The notes: a model not told the origin generated them from the sequence alone. 64,000 nt of DNA from Neobacillus muris (GCF_943193175.1 NZ_CALPDF010000002.1:62001-126000), one strand, 5' to 3'; counted from the stretch's first letter, positions 25,885-36,021 are shown. A program made the numbers and translations.

Positions 25885-27345
25885 ATGAAGCTTAAACAGC
25901 TGCTAAAGTCATTACATCCGTTAATTCCATTTTCGGGTTCAGACCCTGAAATTACGTCAATTGAAAATGATAATCGGAAAGTAAAACCTGGGAGTTTGTT
26001 TATTTGCATTAAAGGCTACACTGTAGACGGCCATGATTTTGCTGGATCAGCTGTGCAAAATGGTGCGGCTGCCATTTTGGCAGAACGGCCATTGCCCCTT
26101 AATGTGCCGGTTGTCATTGTAAATGATACGGCTAGAGCAATGGCAGTTCTGGCTGATGCCTTTTATGGACAGCCCACTAAACAATTGAGTCTGATTGGAA
26201 TTACAGGAACGAATGGAAAAACAACCACCAGTCACATGATTGAAAAAATATTTTTTGATCAAGGACAAAAAACTGGATTAATCGGGACAATGTATACGAA
26301 AATTGCCGGTATGACAGTTGAAACAAAAAATACAACCCCAGAAAGCTTAACGCTGCAAAAAACTTTTCATCAGATGGTGGAGGAGGGGGTTCAAACAGCA
26401 GTGATGGAGGTATCCTCACATGCCTTGGACTTAGGAAGGGTCCATGGCTGTGATTATGATGTTGCTGTTTTTACAAATTTAACCCAAGACCATCTTGATT
26501 ACCATAAAACCATGGAAGAATACCGTCGGGCAAAAAGCCTGCTGTTTGCTCAGCTTGGCAACACCTTTGACCATAACAACCCGAAATTTGCTGTTTTAAA
26601 TGCAGATGACTCTGCTTCGGAAATGTTTAAAAGGGCCACTGCCGCCCATATTGTTACCTATGGCATTGAAAATAAAGCAGACATCCGTGCAGAAAACGTT
26701 GAGATGTCCCCATCCGGCACGCGGTTTGATATTGTGATAGGCGGGGAAAAATACCCGATCAATATCAAGCTTATTGGGATATTCAGTATATATAATGTTT
26801 TGGCAAGCATTTCAGCCGCCATTGTGTCGGGAATTGCAATAAAGGATATCATTGCATCACTCGAAGAATTAGAAGGTATTGCGGGCAGGTTTGAACTTGT
26901 TCAAGCTGGCCAAGACTTTACGGTCATCGTGGATTATGCCCATACACCTGACAGCCTTGAAAATGTCTTAAATACGGTAAGGCAATTCGCTAAAAAAAGA
27001 GTATTTGTCGTTGTTGGATGCGGCGGGGACAGGGACCGGACAAAACGGCCGTTAATGGCCCAAATCGCCTGCCGTTTGGCGACAGATCCGGTTTTTACAT
27101 CGGATAACCCGAGAAGTGAGGATCCGCTTGCTATTTTGAAGGAAATGGAAGCAGGTGTTCAAGGAAAATCCTATCAAGTGATCCCCGACAGGAAAGAAGC
27201 CATCACGTGGGCGGTCAATCAAGCGTCAGCTGGCGATTGTATATTAATTGCCGGAAAAGGGCATGAAACCTATCAAATAATTGGCACTGCGGTACATGAT
27301 TTTGATGACCGGCTGGTTGCCCGCAAGGCAATTGAGGAGAGATAA
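25885..27345 (+). CDS. murE: UDP-MurNAc-L-Ala-D-Glu:meso-diaminopimelate ligase
   Basis: 486 aa Mur ligase. Domain 1 reads [20 protein letters not shown], the ATP loop is [14 protein letters not shown], and the C-terminal DNPR motif (SDNPRSEDP) specifies meso-DAP rather than lysine. It adds meso-DAP to the stem peptide in the cytosol. The chosen start, ATG 25885 (MKLKQLL), aligns with the B. subtilis N terminus; ATGs at 25858 and 25864 are possible but poorly supported. A Mur-domain-like small gene starts 3 nt after the stop. Confidence 0.94.
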   Translation: MKLKQLLKSLHPLIPFSGSDPEITSIENDNRKVKPGSLFICIKGYTVDGHDFAGSAVQNGAAAILAERPLPLNVPVVIVNDTARAMAVLADAFYGQPTKQLSLIGITGTNGKTTTSHMIEKIFFDQGQKTGLIGTMYTKIAGMTVETKNTTPESLTLQKTFHQMVEEGVQTAVMEVSSHALDLGRVHGCDYDVAVFTNLTQDHLDYHKTMEEYRRAKSLLFAQLGNTFDHNNPKFAVLNADDSASEMFKRATAAHIVTYGIENKADIRAENVEMSPSGTRFDIVIGGEKYPINIKLIGIFSIYNVLASISAAIVSGIAIKDIIASLEELEGIAGRFELVQAGQDFTVIVDYAHTPDSLENVLNTVRQFAKKRVFVVVGCGGDRDRTKRPLMAQIACRLATDPVFTSDNPRSEDPLAILKEMEAGVQGKSYQVIPDRKEAITWAVNQASAGDCILIAGKGHETYQIIGTAVHDFDDRLVARKAIEER

Positions 27346-27347
27346 GA

Positions 27348-27794
27348 ATGCTGTTATCTGTTAAGGACTTAGCGGAACTATTTCCTAATAAGCAAGGCGT
27401 CGAAGATGAAATTTGGATTCATGAAGTATGTGACCAAGCTTCTGTTCTCCAAGGGAGAGGGCTATTTGTGCCGCTTGAGAATTCAGGGGAACTTTCCGAG
27501 GCGATTGCAAATGGGGCAGTGGCAGTTATCTGGGATAAAAATACACAGCTCCCCCGTTATACGCCCAATCATTTTCCAGTGTTTTATACTGATAATTTGG
27601 GATTAGCGGTAACAACAATACTGGAGCATTATATTGAAAAATTAAATGGAGAAATAGACAAGAACATGAGTATTACGAACTTTAAAATTTCAGATAAAAA
27701 ACTTCTTAAAAAAAATCGGCAGACATATGATATTGCTGTAATGCATAATGTGATTACGGAACAGCAGGAAAATAATGAGAGAAGGAGGGGATAA
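27348..27794 (+). CDS. stand-alone MurF/Mur-ligase N-terminal-domain-like protein
   Basis: 148 aa. Residues 1-100 resemble Mur ligase domain 1 as seen in Mur[42 protein letters not shown] and [19 protein letters not shown]. The rest of a Mur ligase is missing: there is no GTNGKT ATP loop, no central domain and no C-terminal domain. Residues 101-148 form a charged tail. The gene has a GAGGAGAG ribosome site, starts 3 nt after murE and stops 1 nt before mraY, so it looks like a maintained operon gene. It could be a shrunken murF remnant, a substrate-binding or scaffold protein, or inactive. MurF itself must be encoded elsewhere. Confidence 0.6.
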   Translation: MLLSVKDLAELFPNKQGVEDEIWIHEVCDQASVLQGRGLFVPLENSGELSEAIANGAVAVIWDKNTQLPRYTPNHFPVFYTDNLGLAVTTILEHYIEKLNGEIDKNMSITNFKISDKKLLKKNRQTYDIAVMHNVITEQQENNERRRG

Positions 27795-27795
27795 C

Positions 27796-28770
27796 ATGCT
27801 GGAGCAAGTTATTTTTTTCACAATTATAATGGCATTTTTAATTTCGGTATTACTTTCTCCGATCTTTATCCCCTTCTTGAGAAGGTTGAAATTTGGACAA
27901 AGCATCAGGGAAGAAGGTCCTAAATCACACCAAAAAAAATCTGGAACACCGACGATGGGCGGAATCATGATCTTATTTTCCGTTGTTATTACCACCATTG
28001 TCATGACAGGAAAATTCTCGGAACCAACAGTGAAAACTTATTTGCTTTTGCTTGTAACCATAGGGTTCGGTTTGCTGGGCTTTTTGGATGATTTTATTAA
28101 AGTGGCTCTGAAGCGAAATCTTGGATTGACATCAAAGCAAAAACTATTGGGACAAATCATTATTTCGGTCATTTTTTATCTTGTGTATAAACAAAGCGGC
28201 TTTTCAACTGAAATTAGCATCCCCTTTACGAATAGCACCATCGAACTAGGATGGTTTTTCGTCGTGTTTATTGTGTTTTGGCTTGTGGGCTTTTCCAATG
28301 CGGTTAATCTCACAGATGGATTGGATGGTCTGGTATCTGGTACGGCAGCTATCGCCTTTGGTGCATTTGCTGTACTTGCATGGAATCAATCACAGATGGA
28401 AATTTCCATCTTTTCCGTATCAGTAGTTGGAGCAGTGCTGGGATTCTTAGTATTTAATGCCCATCCTGCCAAAGTGTTTATGGGGGATACGGGCTCACTT
28501 GCATTAGGCGGAGCGATTGCCGCTATTTCGATCTTGACGAAACTTGAAATTTTACTTATTATCATCGGCGGAGTTTTTGTTATTGAAACGTTATCCGTTA
28601 TTCTTCAGGTGGCATCCTTTAAAACTACTGGCAAACGGATTTTTCGCATGAGCCCCTTGCACCATCACTATGAGTTAGCGGGCTGGTCGGAATGGCGGGT
28701 GGTTGTAACCTTTTGGAGTGTCGGATTAATTTTTGCTATTCTAGGAATCTATATCGAGGTGTGGTTGTAA
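27796..28770 (+). CDS. mraY: phospho-MurNAc-pentapeptide transferase (lipid I synthase)
   Basis: 324 aa, the same length as in B. subtilis, with ten hydrophobic segments. It transfers phospho-MurNAc-pentapeptide to undecaprenyl phosphate on the inner membrane face. Motifs: [21 protein letters not shown] with catalytic aspartates, [12 protein letters not shown], and the histidine-rich [12 protein letters not shown] 27796 is preceded by AAGGAGGGG; an upstream ATG at 27775 lies before the ribosome site. Confidence 0.96.
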   Translation: MLEQVIFFTIIMAFLISVLLSPIFIPFLRRLKFGQSIREEGPKSHQKKSGTPTMGGIMILFSVVITTIVMTGKFSEPTVKTYLLLLVTIGFGLLGFLDDFIKVALKRNLGLTSKQKLLGQIIISVIFYLVYKQSGFSTEISIPFTNSTIELGWFFVVFIVFWLVGFSNAVNLTDGLDGLVSGTAAIAFGAFAVLAWNQSQMEISIFSVSVVGAVLGFLVFNAHPAKVFMGDTGSLALGGAIAAISILTKLEILLIIIGGVFVIETLSVILQVASFKTTGKRIFRMSPLHHHYELAGWSEWRVVVTFWSVGLIFAILGIYIEVWL

Positions 28771-30123
28771 TTGAAGCAGATTGAGTCTTATCGTCATAAA
28801 AAAATTCTTGTATTGGGTTTAGCAAAAAGCGGGGTTACTGCCGCTGCACTTCTTCATAAGCTTGGAGCATTTGTTACGGTGAATGATTGGAAACCATTCT
28901 CTGAAAATCCTGAGGCCCAGGATTTATTAGAGCAAGGGATAAAGGTTATTTGCGGAGAGCACCCTGTGGAACTTCTTGATGAGGGGTTTGAGCTGATCGT
29001 TAAAAACCCGGGAATCCCGTATAACAACCCGATGATTGAAGGTGCAATGGAACGGGAGATTCCTGTTATAACAGAGGTAGAGCTTGCCTATGAAATTTCA
29101 GAGGCCCCTTTTATTGGGATCACTGGAACGAACGGGAAAACAACGACGACAACATTGATTTTTGAAATGCTAAATGCGGGAAAGAAAGCCCCGTTAATTG
29201 CCGGCAATATTGGAACGGTTGCATCTGGAGTTGCCCAGACCGCTGAAAAAGACAATACAATTGTTATAGAATTGTCCTCCTTCCAGCTTATGGGGATTCA
29301 ATCATTTAATCCGAAAATCGCTATTATTACCAATATTTATGATGCCCATTTGGATTATCATGGGACAAAGGCTGAATATATTAGCGCGAAGTCAAATATC
29401 ACCAAAAATCAAACGGAAGCGGAATATTTAATCGTCAATGCTGACCAGGAAGAAACAATGAATATAGCTGGAACTTCCAAGGCAACGATTATTCCTTTCT
29501 CGACGAAAAAGGCGGTGCCCGAGGGAGCCTATATTTCTGATGGATGGATATGGTTTAAGGATGAAAAGGTTATGCAAATAGAAAAAATTGCATTGCCGGG
29601 GGTACATAACCTAGAAAATATTTTATCTGCCATGGCGGCTGCTAAACTATCTGGTGTAGAGAATAATGCCATCCAAGAAGTTCTTGAGTCGTTTACTGGA
29701 GTTAAACATCGGCTCCAGTTTGTGACTGAAATAAGTGGAAGAAAATTCTATAATGACTCAAAAGCTACTAATATTTTGGCAGCTGCAAACGCCCTTAAGG
29801 CCTTTGATGCACCGGTGGTTTTGCTTGCCGGAGGCCTTGACCGTGGGAACGAGTTTGATGAGCTAATTCCATTTTTAAAGAATGTAAAAGCATTAATTAC
29901 ATTTGGGCAGACAGCTGAGAAGCTTGAGCGGATCGGTGCAGAAGCGGGAATAAATGTGATAAAGCGTGTCGATAATGTTGAAAAGGCCGTGCCGGCTGCC
30001 TATGGTTTTTCTGAACCGGGTGACGTTATCCTGTTATCTCCTGCCTGTGCAAGCTGGGATCAGTATAAAAGTTTTGAGGTAAGGGGAGACATTTTTATCG
30101 AAGCCGTGCATAAGCTTAAGTAA
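28771..30123 (+). CDS. murD: UDP-MurNAc-L-Ala:D-glutamate ligase
   Basis: 450 aa. It adds D-glutamate to UDP-MurNAc-L-Ala. The N-terminal [15 protein letters not shown]ossmann-like domain, the ATP loop [23 protein letters not shown] and [14 protein letters not shown] are present. It starts with TTG directly after the mraY stop (no gap), with GAGGTG in the mraY 3' end acting as ribosome site, so translation is likely coupled. Confidence 0.95.
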   Translation: MKQIESYRHKKILVLGLAKSGVTAAALLHKLGAFVTVNDWKPFSENPEAQDLLEQGIKVICGEHPVELLDEGFELIVKNPGIPYNNPMIEGAMEREIPVITEVELAYEISEAPFIGITGTNGKTTTTTLIFEMLNAGKKAPLIAGNIGTVASGVAQTAEKDNTIVIELSSFQLMGIQSFNPKIAIITNIYDAHLDYHGTKAEYISAKSNITKNQTEAEYLIVNADQEETMNIAGTSKATIIPFSTKKAVPEGAYISDGWIWFKDEKVMQIEKIALPGVHNLENILSAMAAAKLSGVENNAIQEVLESFTGVKHRLQFVTEISGRKFYNDSKATNILAAANALKAFDAPVVLLAGGLDRGNEFDELIPFLKNVKALITFGQTAEKLERIGAEAGINVIKRVDNVEKAVPAAYGFSEPGDVILLSPACASWDQYKSFEVRGDIFIEAVHKLK

Positions 30124-30211
30124 GGGCTTGTCCATTGAAGAGCGGGAAGCGCACATAACGCTTGCGCTAGACAATTTCAGAAGCAGAATCATGCTTCGGG
30201 TATCAGGCCCT
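30123..30211 (+). repeat. structured murD-spoVE intergenic element with hairpin copy 2
   Basis: An outer AGGGC (30123-30127) / GCCCT (30207-30211) can close two inner hairpins: AAGCG (30147-30151) / CGCTT (30159-30163), followed by GCGCTAGA, and GAAGCA / TGCTTC (about 30180-30197). The first inner hairpin and its tail resemble 21035-21062. Confidence 0.4.
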
Positions 30212-30236
30212 AAAACTCGCAGTTGAGGTGTTTACG

Positions 30237-31337
30237 GTGCCGACAAAGAAAACGACTCCTGACTTTATTTTAATGATTGTAACATTTACACTCCTGGCAG
30301 TAGGCCTTATTATGGTTTATAGTGCAAGCGCAGTTTGGGCAGAATATAAATTTCAGGATTCCTTTTTCTTTGCCAAAAGGCAAACTTTATTTGCCGGTGT
30401 TGGAATTCTCGCCATGTTCTTTATTATGAATATTAACTACTGGACATGGAGGACCTGGTCAAAAACGATTTTAATTGTCTGTTTTGTTTTATTGGTCTTG
30501 GTATTAGTCCCAGGCATTGGAAATGTTCGAAATGGTTCAAGAAGCTGGATTGGTGTAGGTGCTTTTTCCATTCAGCCCTCTGAGTTTATGAAGCTTGCGA
30601 TGATTGCTTTCTTGGCAAAATTTTTATCTGAGCAGCAAAAGCATATTACCTCCTTTAAAAAAGGACTCGTTCCTTCTTTGGGACTTGCATTTTTTGCATT
30701 TGCCATGATTATGCTTCAGCCGGATTTAGGGACGGGGACCGTCATGATGGGCACTTGTGTCGTGATGATTTTTATAGCAGGAGCCAGGATCAGCCATTTT
30801 GTTTTCTTAGGCCTGTTAGGCTTGGCTGGGTTTGTTGGTCTGATTATTTCAGCACCATACCGGATGAAACGGATTACATCATTTTTAGATCCATGGTCTG
30901 ATCCTTTAGGCAGCGGGTTTCAAATCATTCAATCCCTTTATGCTATTGGACCAGGGGGACTGTTCGGACTCGGTCTTGGTGAAAGCCGGCAAAAGTTTTT
31001 TTATCTGCCGGAGCCGCAGACGGATTTTATTTTTGCCATTTTGTCTGAAGAATTAGGGTTCATTGGCGGTTCGTTTATTCTCCTATTGTTTGCTTTGCTG
31101 CTATGGAGAGGAATCCGGATTGCCTTAGGGGCCCCTGATTTGTATGGCAGTTTTTTGGCGGTTGGAATTATTGCGATGGTCGCGATACAAGTGATGATCA
31201 ATATTGGCGTTGTAACGGGGCTGATGCCGGTTACGGGGATAACCCTTCCGTTTTTAAGCTATGGAGGCTCATCACTGACTCTAATGTTGATGGCTATCGG
31301 TGTTCTGCTTAATATAAGCCGTTATTCTAGATATTGA
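30237..31337 (+). CDS. spoVE: stage V sporulation protein E, SEDS glycosyltransferase
   Basis: 366 aa, the same length as B. subtilis SpoVE, with about ten membrane segments of the FtsW/RodA/SpoVE (SEDS) family. Motifs: GLIMVYSASAVWAEYKF, NGSRSWIGVGAFSIQPSEFMKL, LPEPQTDFIFAILSEELGF and FLSYGGSSL. It polymerises peptidoglycan for the spore cortex, paired with SpoVD. GTG 30237 is chosen: TTGAGGTG lies 6 nt upstream, and PTKKTTPD aligns with the family start. A terminator follows. Confidence 0.93.
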   Translation: MPTKKTTPDFILMIVTFTLLAVGLIMVYSASAVWAEYKFQDSFFFAKRQTLFAGVGILAMFFIMNINYWTWRTWSKTILIVCFVLLVLVLVPGIGNVRNGSRSWIGVGAFSIQPSEFMKLAMIAFLAKFLSEQQKHITSFKKGLVPSLGLAFFAFAMIMLQPDLGTGTVMMGTCVVMIFIAGARISHFVFLGLLGLAGFVGLIISAPYRMKRITSFLDPWSDPLGSGFQIIQSLYAIGPGGLFGLGLGESRQKFFYLPEPQTDFIFAILSEELGFIGGSFILLLFALLLWRGIRIALGAPDLYGSFLAVGIIAMVAIQVMINIGVVTGLMPVTGITLPFLSYGGSSLTLMLMAIGVLLNISRYSRY

Positions 31338-31338
31338 C

Positions 31339-31369
31339 AACCCTGACCCGTAAGCAGGGTTCTTTTTTG
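31339..31369 (+). terminator. terminator after spoVE
   Basis: AACCCTG (31339-31345) pairs with CAGGGTT (31355-31361), followed by CTTTTTTG. Confidence 0.75.
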
Positions 31370-31414
31370 TTAAAAAAATTTGGTTCATTACATTTCAATA
31401 ACATTCTTTTATCA

Positions 31415-31442
31415 TTGGGTTTATTTCATATATTTTTATAGT
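31415..31442 (+). promoter_or_regulatory. candidate sigma-A promoter for murG
   Basis: TTGGGT (31415-31420) and TATAGT (31437-31442) with a 16-bp spacer, 33 nt before the murG start. Confidence 0.4.
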
Positions 31443-31475
31443 AGAATGTGTTTAGAACTTTTCTGAGGTGAGAAG

Positions 31476-32579
31476 ATGAAGATAGCAGTCAGCGGCGGAG
31501 GTACAGGGGGACATATATACCCTGCTCTTGCGCTTATAAGGGAGATTCAAAAAGACAATAAGGATGCCGAATTTTTATACATAGGTACAAAAAATGGGCT
31601 GGAAAGCAAAATTGTCCCGCATGAAAACGTACCGTTTAAATCCATATATATTACTGGGTTCAAAAGGAAGCTTTCTTTTGAAAATGTCAAAACGGTCCTG
31701 AGGTTTCTTAAAGGCGTTCGGGACAGCAAGCGAATCCTTAAGGAGTTTCAGCCGGATATTGTCATTGGAACGGGCGGCTATGTATGTGGCCCGGTTGTAT
31801 ATGCAGCCTCCAAGCTCAATATTCCAACCATTATTCACGAGCAAAATAGTGTGCCAGGGCTCACTAATAAATTCTTAAGCAGATACGTCAACAAAGTAGC
31901 TATCTGTTTTGAGGAAGCAAGGGAATATTTCCCTGAACAAAAGATTGCATTTACAGGGAATCCACGGGCTTCTGAGGTAGCAGGAAAGGATGGCATAAAG
32001 GGACTTCTTTCTGCGGGATTAACCACTACAATGCCAGCCGTGTTGATTTTTGGCGGCAGCCGAGGCGCGAAGCCTATAAATGAGGCGGTTGTAAAAGCAT
32101 TACCAGAATTGGCTGGCAAACCGTATCAAGTTCTATATGTGACAGGGGATGTACACTTCGAGAATGTCAAAAAAGAAGTGGATCTAGTCGGAAATCCCAA
32201 AAATGTAGTGATTAAGCCATTTATTCACAATATGCCTGAAGTCCTTGCCGGCATTGATTTAGTTGTATCAAGGGCCGGGGCAACAACACTGGCTGAAATC
32301 ACTTCATTAGGAATCCCCAGCATTTTGATTCCCAGCCCTTATGTTACAAATAACCATCAGGAAAAAAATGCCCGGTCACTAGGGGACCAAGGGGCAGCGG
32401 TTGTACTTTTAGAAAAAGATTTAACAAGCAATAGTTTGGTTAGCCAGATGGACTGGATTCTTTTGAACAAGAGCACGCTCCAGGAAATGAAGCAGAAATC
32501 CAAAAAAATGGGAGTCCCAGATTCAGCTGGCAGACTTTATAAGCTAATCGAAGAGGTTATAAGGGAAAAACAAAGGTAG
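31476..32579 (+). CDS. murG: MurG, lipid I GlcNAc transferase
   Basis: 367 aa GT-B glycosyltransferase. It adds GlcNAc from UDP-GlcNAc to lipid I, giving lipid II, on the inner membrane face. Glycine-rich loop [16 protein letters not shown] at the N terminus, [18 protein letters not shown], a second loop FGGSRGAK, and the donor-site [11 protein letters not shown] plus [15 protein letters not shown] 31476 follows TGAGGTGAGA. murB comes 64 nt later, probably in the same transcript. Confidence 0.95.
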   Translation: MKIAVSGGGTGGHIYPALALIREIQKDNKDAEFLYIGTKNGLESKIVPHENVPFKSIYITGFKRKLSFENVKTVLRFLKGVRDSKRILKEFQPDIVIGTGGYVCGPVVYAASKLNIPTIIHEQNSVPGLTNKFLSRYVNKVAICFEEAREYFPEQKIAFTGNPRASEVAGKDGIKGLLSAGLTTTMPAVLIFGGSRGAKPINEAVVKALPELAGKPYQVLYVTGDVHFENVKKEVDLVGNPKNVVIKPFIHNMPEVLAGIDLVVSRAGATTLAEITSLGIPSILIPSPYVTNNHQEKNARSLGDQGAAVVLLEKDLTSNSLVSQMDWILLNKSTLQEMKQKSKKMGVPDSAGRLYKLIEEVIREKQR

Positions 32580-32643
32580 CCCAACCTGAGTTATTAGCAT
32601 AAACTAAAATCATACACACGATTGGAAAGTTGGGTGGTCAGGA

Positions 32644-33552
32644 ATGGACAGTATCCTGAAAGAATTGCAGGGATTAAATATAGGAAAAGTAATGCAAAAT
32701 GAGCCGATGAGTTCTCATACCACAATAAAGATTGGCGGGCCGGCAGAAATTTTCTTGGAACCTTCATCTGTTGAAAATTTGAAAAAAGCCATGGAGATTA
32801 TCAATCGATTTCAAGTAAATTGGCGGGCGATTGGCAGGGGTTCAAATCTTTTAGTGTCGGATAAGGGGATTGATGGGGTTGTCATTAAACTCGGTTCCGG
32901 CATCAGTCATCTTGATGTATCGAATGAGGAAATTGCTGTTGGCGGCGGACATTCATTAGTCGCCTTATCCACATTGATTAGCAAAAAGGGACTTTCAGGT
33001 TTGGAATTCGCCAGCGGTATTCCTGGGTCGGTCGGGGGTGCTGTTTATATGAACGCGGGAGCACATGGATCGGATATCAGCAAAATCTTGACCAAAGCTT
33101 ATATTTTGTTTGAAGACGGAACAATGGAATGGCTTACGAATGAGCAAATGGAGTTTTCATATAGAACGTCTATTCTGCAAAAAAAGCGTCCGGGAATTGT
33201 GGTAGAAGCAGTGTTTCAGCTTAAACAGGGCGACAAGGAAAGCATTGTGGCGCAAATGTTAAAAAATAAAGAATACAGAAAAGAAACCCAGCCATGGAAC
33301 TTTCCATGTGCCGGCAGCATTTTCCGAAATCCACTCCCTCATTATGCAGGAAGGTTAATTGAACAAGCTGGATTAAAAGGGTATCGTATTGGCGGGGCAG
33401 AGATTTCCGAAATGCATGGGAATTTCATCGTTAATGCTGGAAATGGCACTGCAGCTGATGTTCTTGCCTTAATCGAGCATGTAAAAGAGACCATTTACAA
33501 ACTCTACCATGTAACAATGGAAACGGAAGTGGAGATTATCGGCAGAAAGTAG
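32644..33552 (+). CDS. murB: UDP-N-acetylenolpyruvoylglucosamine reductase
   Basis: 302 aa FAD-dependent reductase converting UDP-GlcNAc-enolpyruvate to UDP-MurNAc with NADPH. FAD-binding segments [11 protein letters not shown] and [20 protein letters not shown], the catalytic region [12 protein letters not shown] and [11 protein letters not shown] are visible. The cysteine-containing type II pattern (CAGSIFRNP) is seen. ATG 32644 is preceded by GGTGGTCAGGA. Confidence 0.95.
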   Translation: MDSILKELQGLNIGKVMQNEPMSSHTTIKIGGPAEIFLEPSSVENLKKAMEIINRFQVNWRAIGRGSNLLVSDKGIDGVVIKLGSGISHLDVSNEEIAVGGGHSLVALSTLISKKGLSGLEFASGIPGSVGGAVYMNAGAHGSDISKILTKAYILFEDGTMEWLTNEQMEFSYRTSILQKKRPGIVVEAVFQLKQGDKESIVAQMLKNKEYRKETQPWNFPCAGSIFRNPLPHYAGRLIEQAGLKGYRIGGAEISEMHGNFIVNAGNGTAADVLALIEHVKETIYKLYHVTMETEVEIIGRK

Positions 33553-33595
33553 CCGGATAACCTGATTTTATTCCTTAATTTGCAAAAGAAATTTC

Positions 33596-33623
33596 TTACG
33601 AATGACAAATATTGTGTTATAAT
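33596..33623 (+). promoter_or_regulatory. candidate sigma-A promoter between murB and divIB
   Basis: TTACGA (33596-33601), 16-bp spacer, and a perfect TATAAT (33618-33623). A terminator-like hairpin lies only about 35-40 nt past the expected start point. Confidence 0.45.
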
Positions 33624-33665
33624 AATCGATAATATTATAGGTGAAAATCCAACAGAAAATGAAAG

Positions 33666-33702
33666 ACGGCATGATTTTTCATGCCGTTGTTTTCTCTTTC
33701 TT
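33666..33702 (+). terminator. terminator-like hairpin in the divIB leader
   Basis: ACGGCATG (33666-33673) / CATGCCGT (33680-33687), a perfect 8-bp stem with a 6-nt loop, followed by TGTTTTCTCTTTCTT. It lies about 75 nt before divIB and may end a short transcript, or act as an attenuator. Confidence 0.6.
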
Positions 33703-33776
33703 AGGCAGGACGACAGGGGTTTGGGGACAAGCCTTTTGCAAATGGAGCAGCTGCTTTTTATTTGGGGGAAATTAGA

Positions 33777-34568
33777 ATGGATAAAAGTAAAATTGTTGCT
33801 CTTGAAGACCGAATACCAAAATTAAAGGAGCAGAGACGGAAGAAAGCCAATAAACGGCTAATTATATTGCTGTTTTTATTTTTTGCCATGATTGTAGTCA
33901 TCGTTTATGCTCAATCACCATTAAGCCATATTAAAAAAATGGCTGTTAAAGGAAATCATGTTTATTCCAAAGAGGATATTATTGACCAATCTGGACTTTT
34001 AAAAGATACGAATATTTGGGAAGTGAAAAAAGCTGATGTTGCTTCCAAAATAAGTGAGCTTTCCGAAATTAAGAGTGCAAAGGTCAAAATTCAGCTGCCG
34101 AATACGGTATTGATTAATGTCAAAGAGTATAAACGGATTGCCTATTTGAAGCGGGATGAGTTTTATTTCCCAGTAATGGAAAATGGCAAAATCTTAATTG
34201 CGAAAAAGTTTGGACAAGCACCTGACAATGCGCCAATCCTGTTTAATTTTGATGAAGGGGACGTCCTTGATGAAATGATACAGGAATTGCAAAAGCTTCC
34301 GGCTGCCATTACAAATTCCATATCGGAAATACATCATACTCCGAAAAAAACCGATCAATACCATGTTTCTTTGTATATGAATGATGGATTTGAAGTTAGT
34401 GCCACCATTAGGAGCTTTTCTGAAAAAATGATTCATTATCCTTCCATCATCAGCCAGTTAGACCCAAATCAAAAGGGAATCATTGATTTAGAAGTAGGGT
34501 CTTATTTTAAGGCATTTGAAACGGAAGTGGAGGAAACTGAAGTTGAAAATAATGAAGGTGAAGGGTAA
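33777..34568 (+). CDS. divIB: cell division protein DivIB (FtsQ)
   Basis: 263 aa, matching B. subtilis DivIB exactly in length. A basic cytoplasmic tail (1-26), one membrane segment (about 27-46), then a POTRA domain (from about 50: IKKMAVKGNHVYSKEDI) and a beta domain. It stabilises FtsL/DivIC at the septum. ATG 33777 has GGGGGAA 6 nt upstream. The tail end is acidic and overlaps the next gene's ribosome site and start. Confidence 0.92.
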   Translation: MDKSKIVALEDRIPKLKEQRRKKANKRLIILLFLFFAMIVVIVYAQSPLSHIKKMAVKGNHVYSKEDIIDQSGLLKDTNIWEVKKADVASKISELSEIKSAKVKIQLPNTVLINVKEYKRIAYLKRDEFYFPVMENGKILIAKKFGQAPDNAPILFNFDEGDVLDEMIQELQKLPAAITNSISEIHHTPKKTDQYHVSLYMNDGFEVSATIRSFSEKMIHYPSIISQLDPNQKGIIDLEVGSYFKAFETEVEETEVENNEGEG

Positions 34569-35253
34569 TCATGTCATTTTATCCTTGGTCTGCCTTGTTC
34601 TTGGCTTTATTATGGCTTTTTCCTACCACTTGACTCAACTGGAAACGCAACAGGCAAAACCGGACATGACGGATAGCCAATATAAAGAAACGCTATCACT
34701 AAGAAATGAATTGATTGCACAAGAGGAAACGAATCGTAAACTGCAGAAGGAATTAAATCAAAAACAAGCCAAAGTGCAAAAAAATGAAAAAGAACTGGCT
34801 AAAGAGGCTGCTGATTTCAACAGCCTGGCTAAAGATGCGGAAAAATATCGAATGTTTCTAGGAAAAGTAAAGGTAAAAGGCAAAGGGGTTAAAATAACCC
34901 TTGCTGATGGCGCTTATGACCCCAATCAGGATAATGTGAACAACTATCTGGTTCACGAACACCATGTTTTTAAAGTGGTCAATGAACTCTACATATCTGG
35001 AGCATCTGCTGTGTCTATAAATGGCCAAAGGCTGACAAGCCGTTCTTATATTGTTTGCAATGGGCCAGTCATAACCGTCGATGGAGTGCCGCATCCTGCG
35101 CCATTTGTCATATCTGCGATTGGGGATCCTGATGTTCTGGCGTCTTCCATTAATCTTTCAGGCGGGGTAAAGGATCAGCTTGTAAATGACAATATTGTTT
35201 TTGCACTTGAAAAAGTGAATGAAATTGTCATGAATCCCGTCTTAGGGAACTAA
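34543..35253 (+). CDS. ylxW: YlxW, DUF881 family membrane protein
   Basis: 236 aa. N-terminal membrane segment (about 10-28), a long coiled coil (about 45-100), then the DUF881 domain, with GVKITLADGAYDP, ELYISGASAVSINGQRL and ISAIGDPDVLASSINL. The function is unknown; the family is often near division genes. The start is not certain. TTG 34543 is favoured because TGGAGG lies 9 nt upstream; TTG 34516 and ATG 34552 are alternatives. The gene overlaps divIB by 26 nt. Confidence 0.82.
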   Translation: MKIMKVKGNHVILSLVCLVLGFIMAFSYHLTQLETQQAKPDMTDSQYKETLSLRNELIAQEETNRKLQKELNQKQAKVQKNEKELAKEAADFNSLAKDAEKYRMFLGKVKVKGKGVKITLADGAYDPNQDNVNNYLVHEHHVFKVVNELYISGASAVSINGQRLTSRSYIVCNGPVITVDGVPHPAPFVISAIGDPDVLASSINLSGGVKDQLVNDNIVFALEKVNEIVMNPVLGN

Positions 35254-35289
35254 TGTCCACGGTATAGTAGAGAAGGTTGGGTGAATATA

Positions 35290-36021
35290 GTGGACAGACA
35301 AAAAATAACCTTGCGATTTACCATGATTTCGGCACTGATTGGGTTTATGATTGCCGTACAGTTTCAAACCGTCACAGAACCAAAGGTTAGGGATACTAGA
35401 GATATCTGGCAGCTCCGTGAAGCATTGCTGAAAGAAAAAGAATTGCACTATCAGCTTTTGACAGAAATCCGTTCATATGAAGATAAACTATCAGCCTATG
35501 AATCTGAGCGAGAACAAAGCAAGGAGAAGGCGTTAAGGGATACTTTTCAAGAATTAAAGATTGAAACAGGATTGACGGAAGTGACAGGTCCAGGCGTTAC
35601 CTTGGATATTGAACCTGTCATCGAGGATATTAAGCTTGGCTATACACCGGCAGCAGCTGTTTCACCTGATCTGCTGAAAAGGCTGGTAAATGAACTTAAC
35701 ATGTACGAAGCAGAGTCCATATCCATTGATGGACAACGGATTATTAATACCACCGTTATCCGGGATATAAACTCAGAAACCAAAATAGATGGCCACATCA
35801 TCAAGAGTCTTCCAATTGAAATTAAAGTAGTTGTGAAGGATTTGAATACGGCTGAAAAATTGTTTAACCGGATGAACGTCTCAAAAGCAAAAGATGAATT
35901 TTTTACAGAAAGCCTTAGGCTTACTGTCACCAAACCATCTGCAGAGATTGCCGTACCTGCATATGAAAATCCAATTCGGATCCGCTATATGGAGCCGGTT
36001 AAGGAAGGAGGCGGTTCCTGA
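35290..36021 (+). CDS. ylxX: YlxX, DUF881 family membrane protein
   Basis: 243 aa, a paralogue of the preceding gene: membrane segment (about 6-25), coiled coil (about 40-80) and DUF881 domain (GPGVTLDIEPVIEDIKLGYTP and following, AESISIDGQRI). The tandem ylxW-ylxX pair probably arose by duplication. GTG 35290 is chosen with GGGTGA upstream; GTG 35281 is an alternative. The stop overlaps sbp (TGATG). Confidence 0.82.
   Translation: MDRQKITLRFTMISALIGFMIAVQFQTVTEPKVRDTRDIWQLREALLKEKELHYQLLTEIRSYEDKLSAYESEREQSKEKALRDTFQELKIETGLTEVTGPGVTLDIEPVIEDIKLGYTPAAAVSPDLLKRLVNELNMYEAESISIDGQRIINTTVIRDINSETKIDGHIIKSLPIEIKVVVKDLNTAEKLFNRMNVSKAKDEFFTESLRLTVTKPSAEIAVPAYENPIRIRYMEPVKEGGGS

Noticed and set aside
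33580..33825. 81-codon open frame between murB and divIB
   Set aside because: It crosses a promoter and a terminator hairpin, has no ribosome site and overlaps divIB out of frame.
34543..36021. ylxW-ylxX similarity considered as a recent duplication or assembly artefact
   Set aside because: The two DUF881 proteins differ widely and the same pair exists in B. subtilis at this position.
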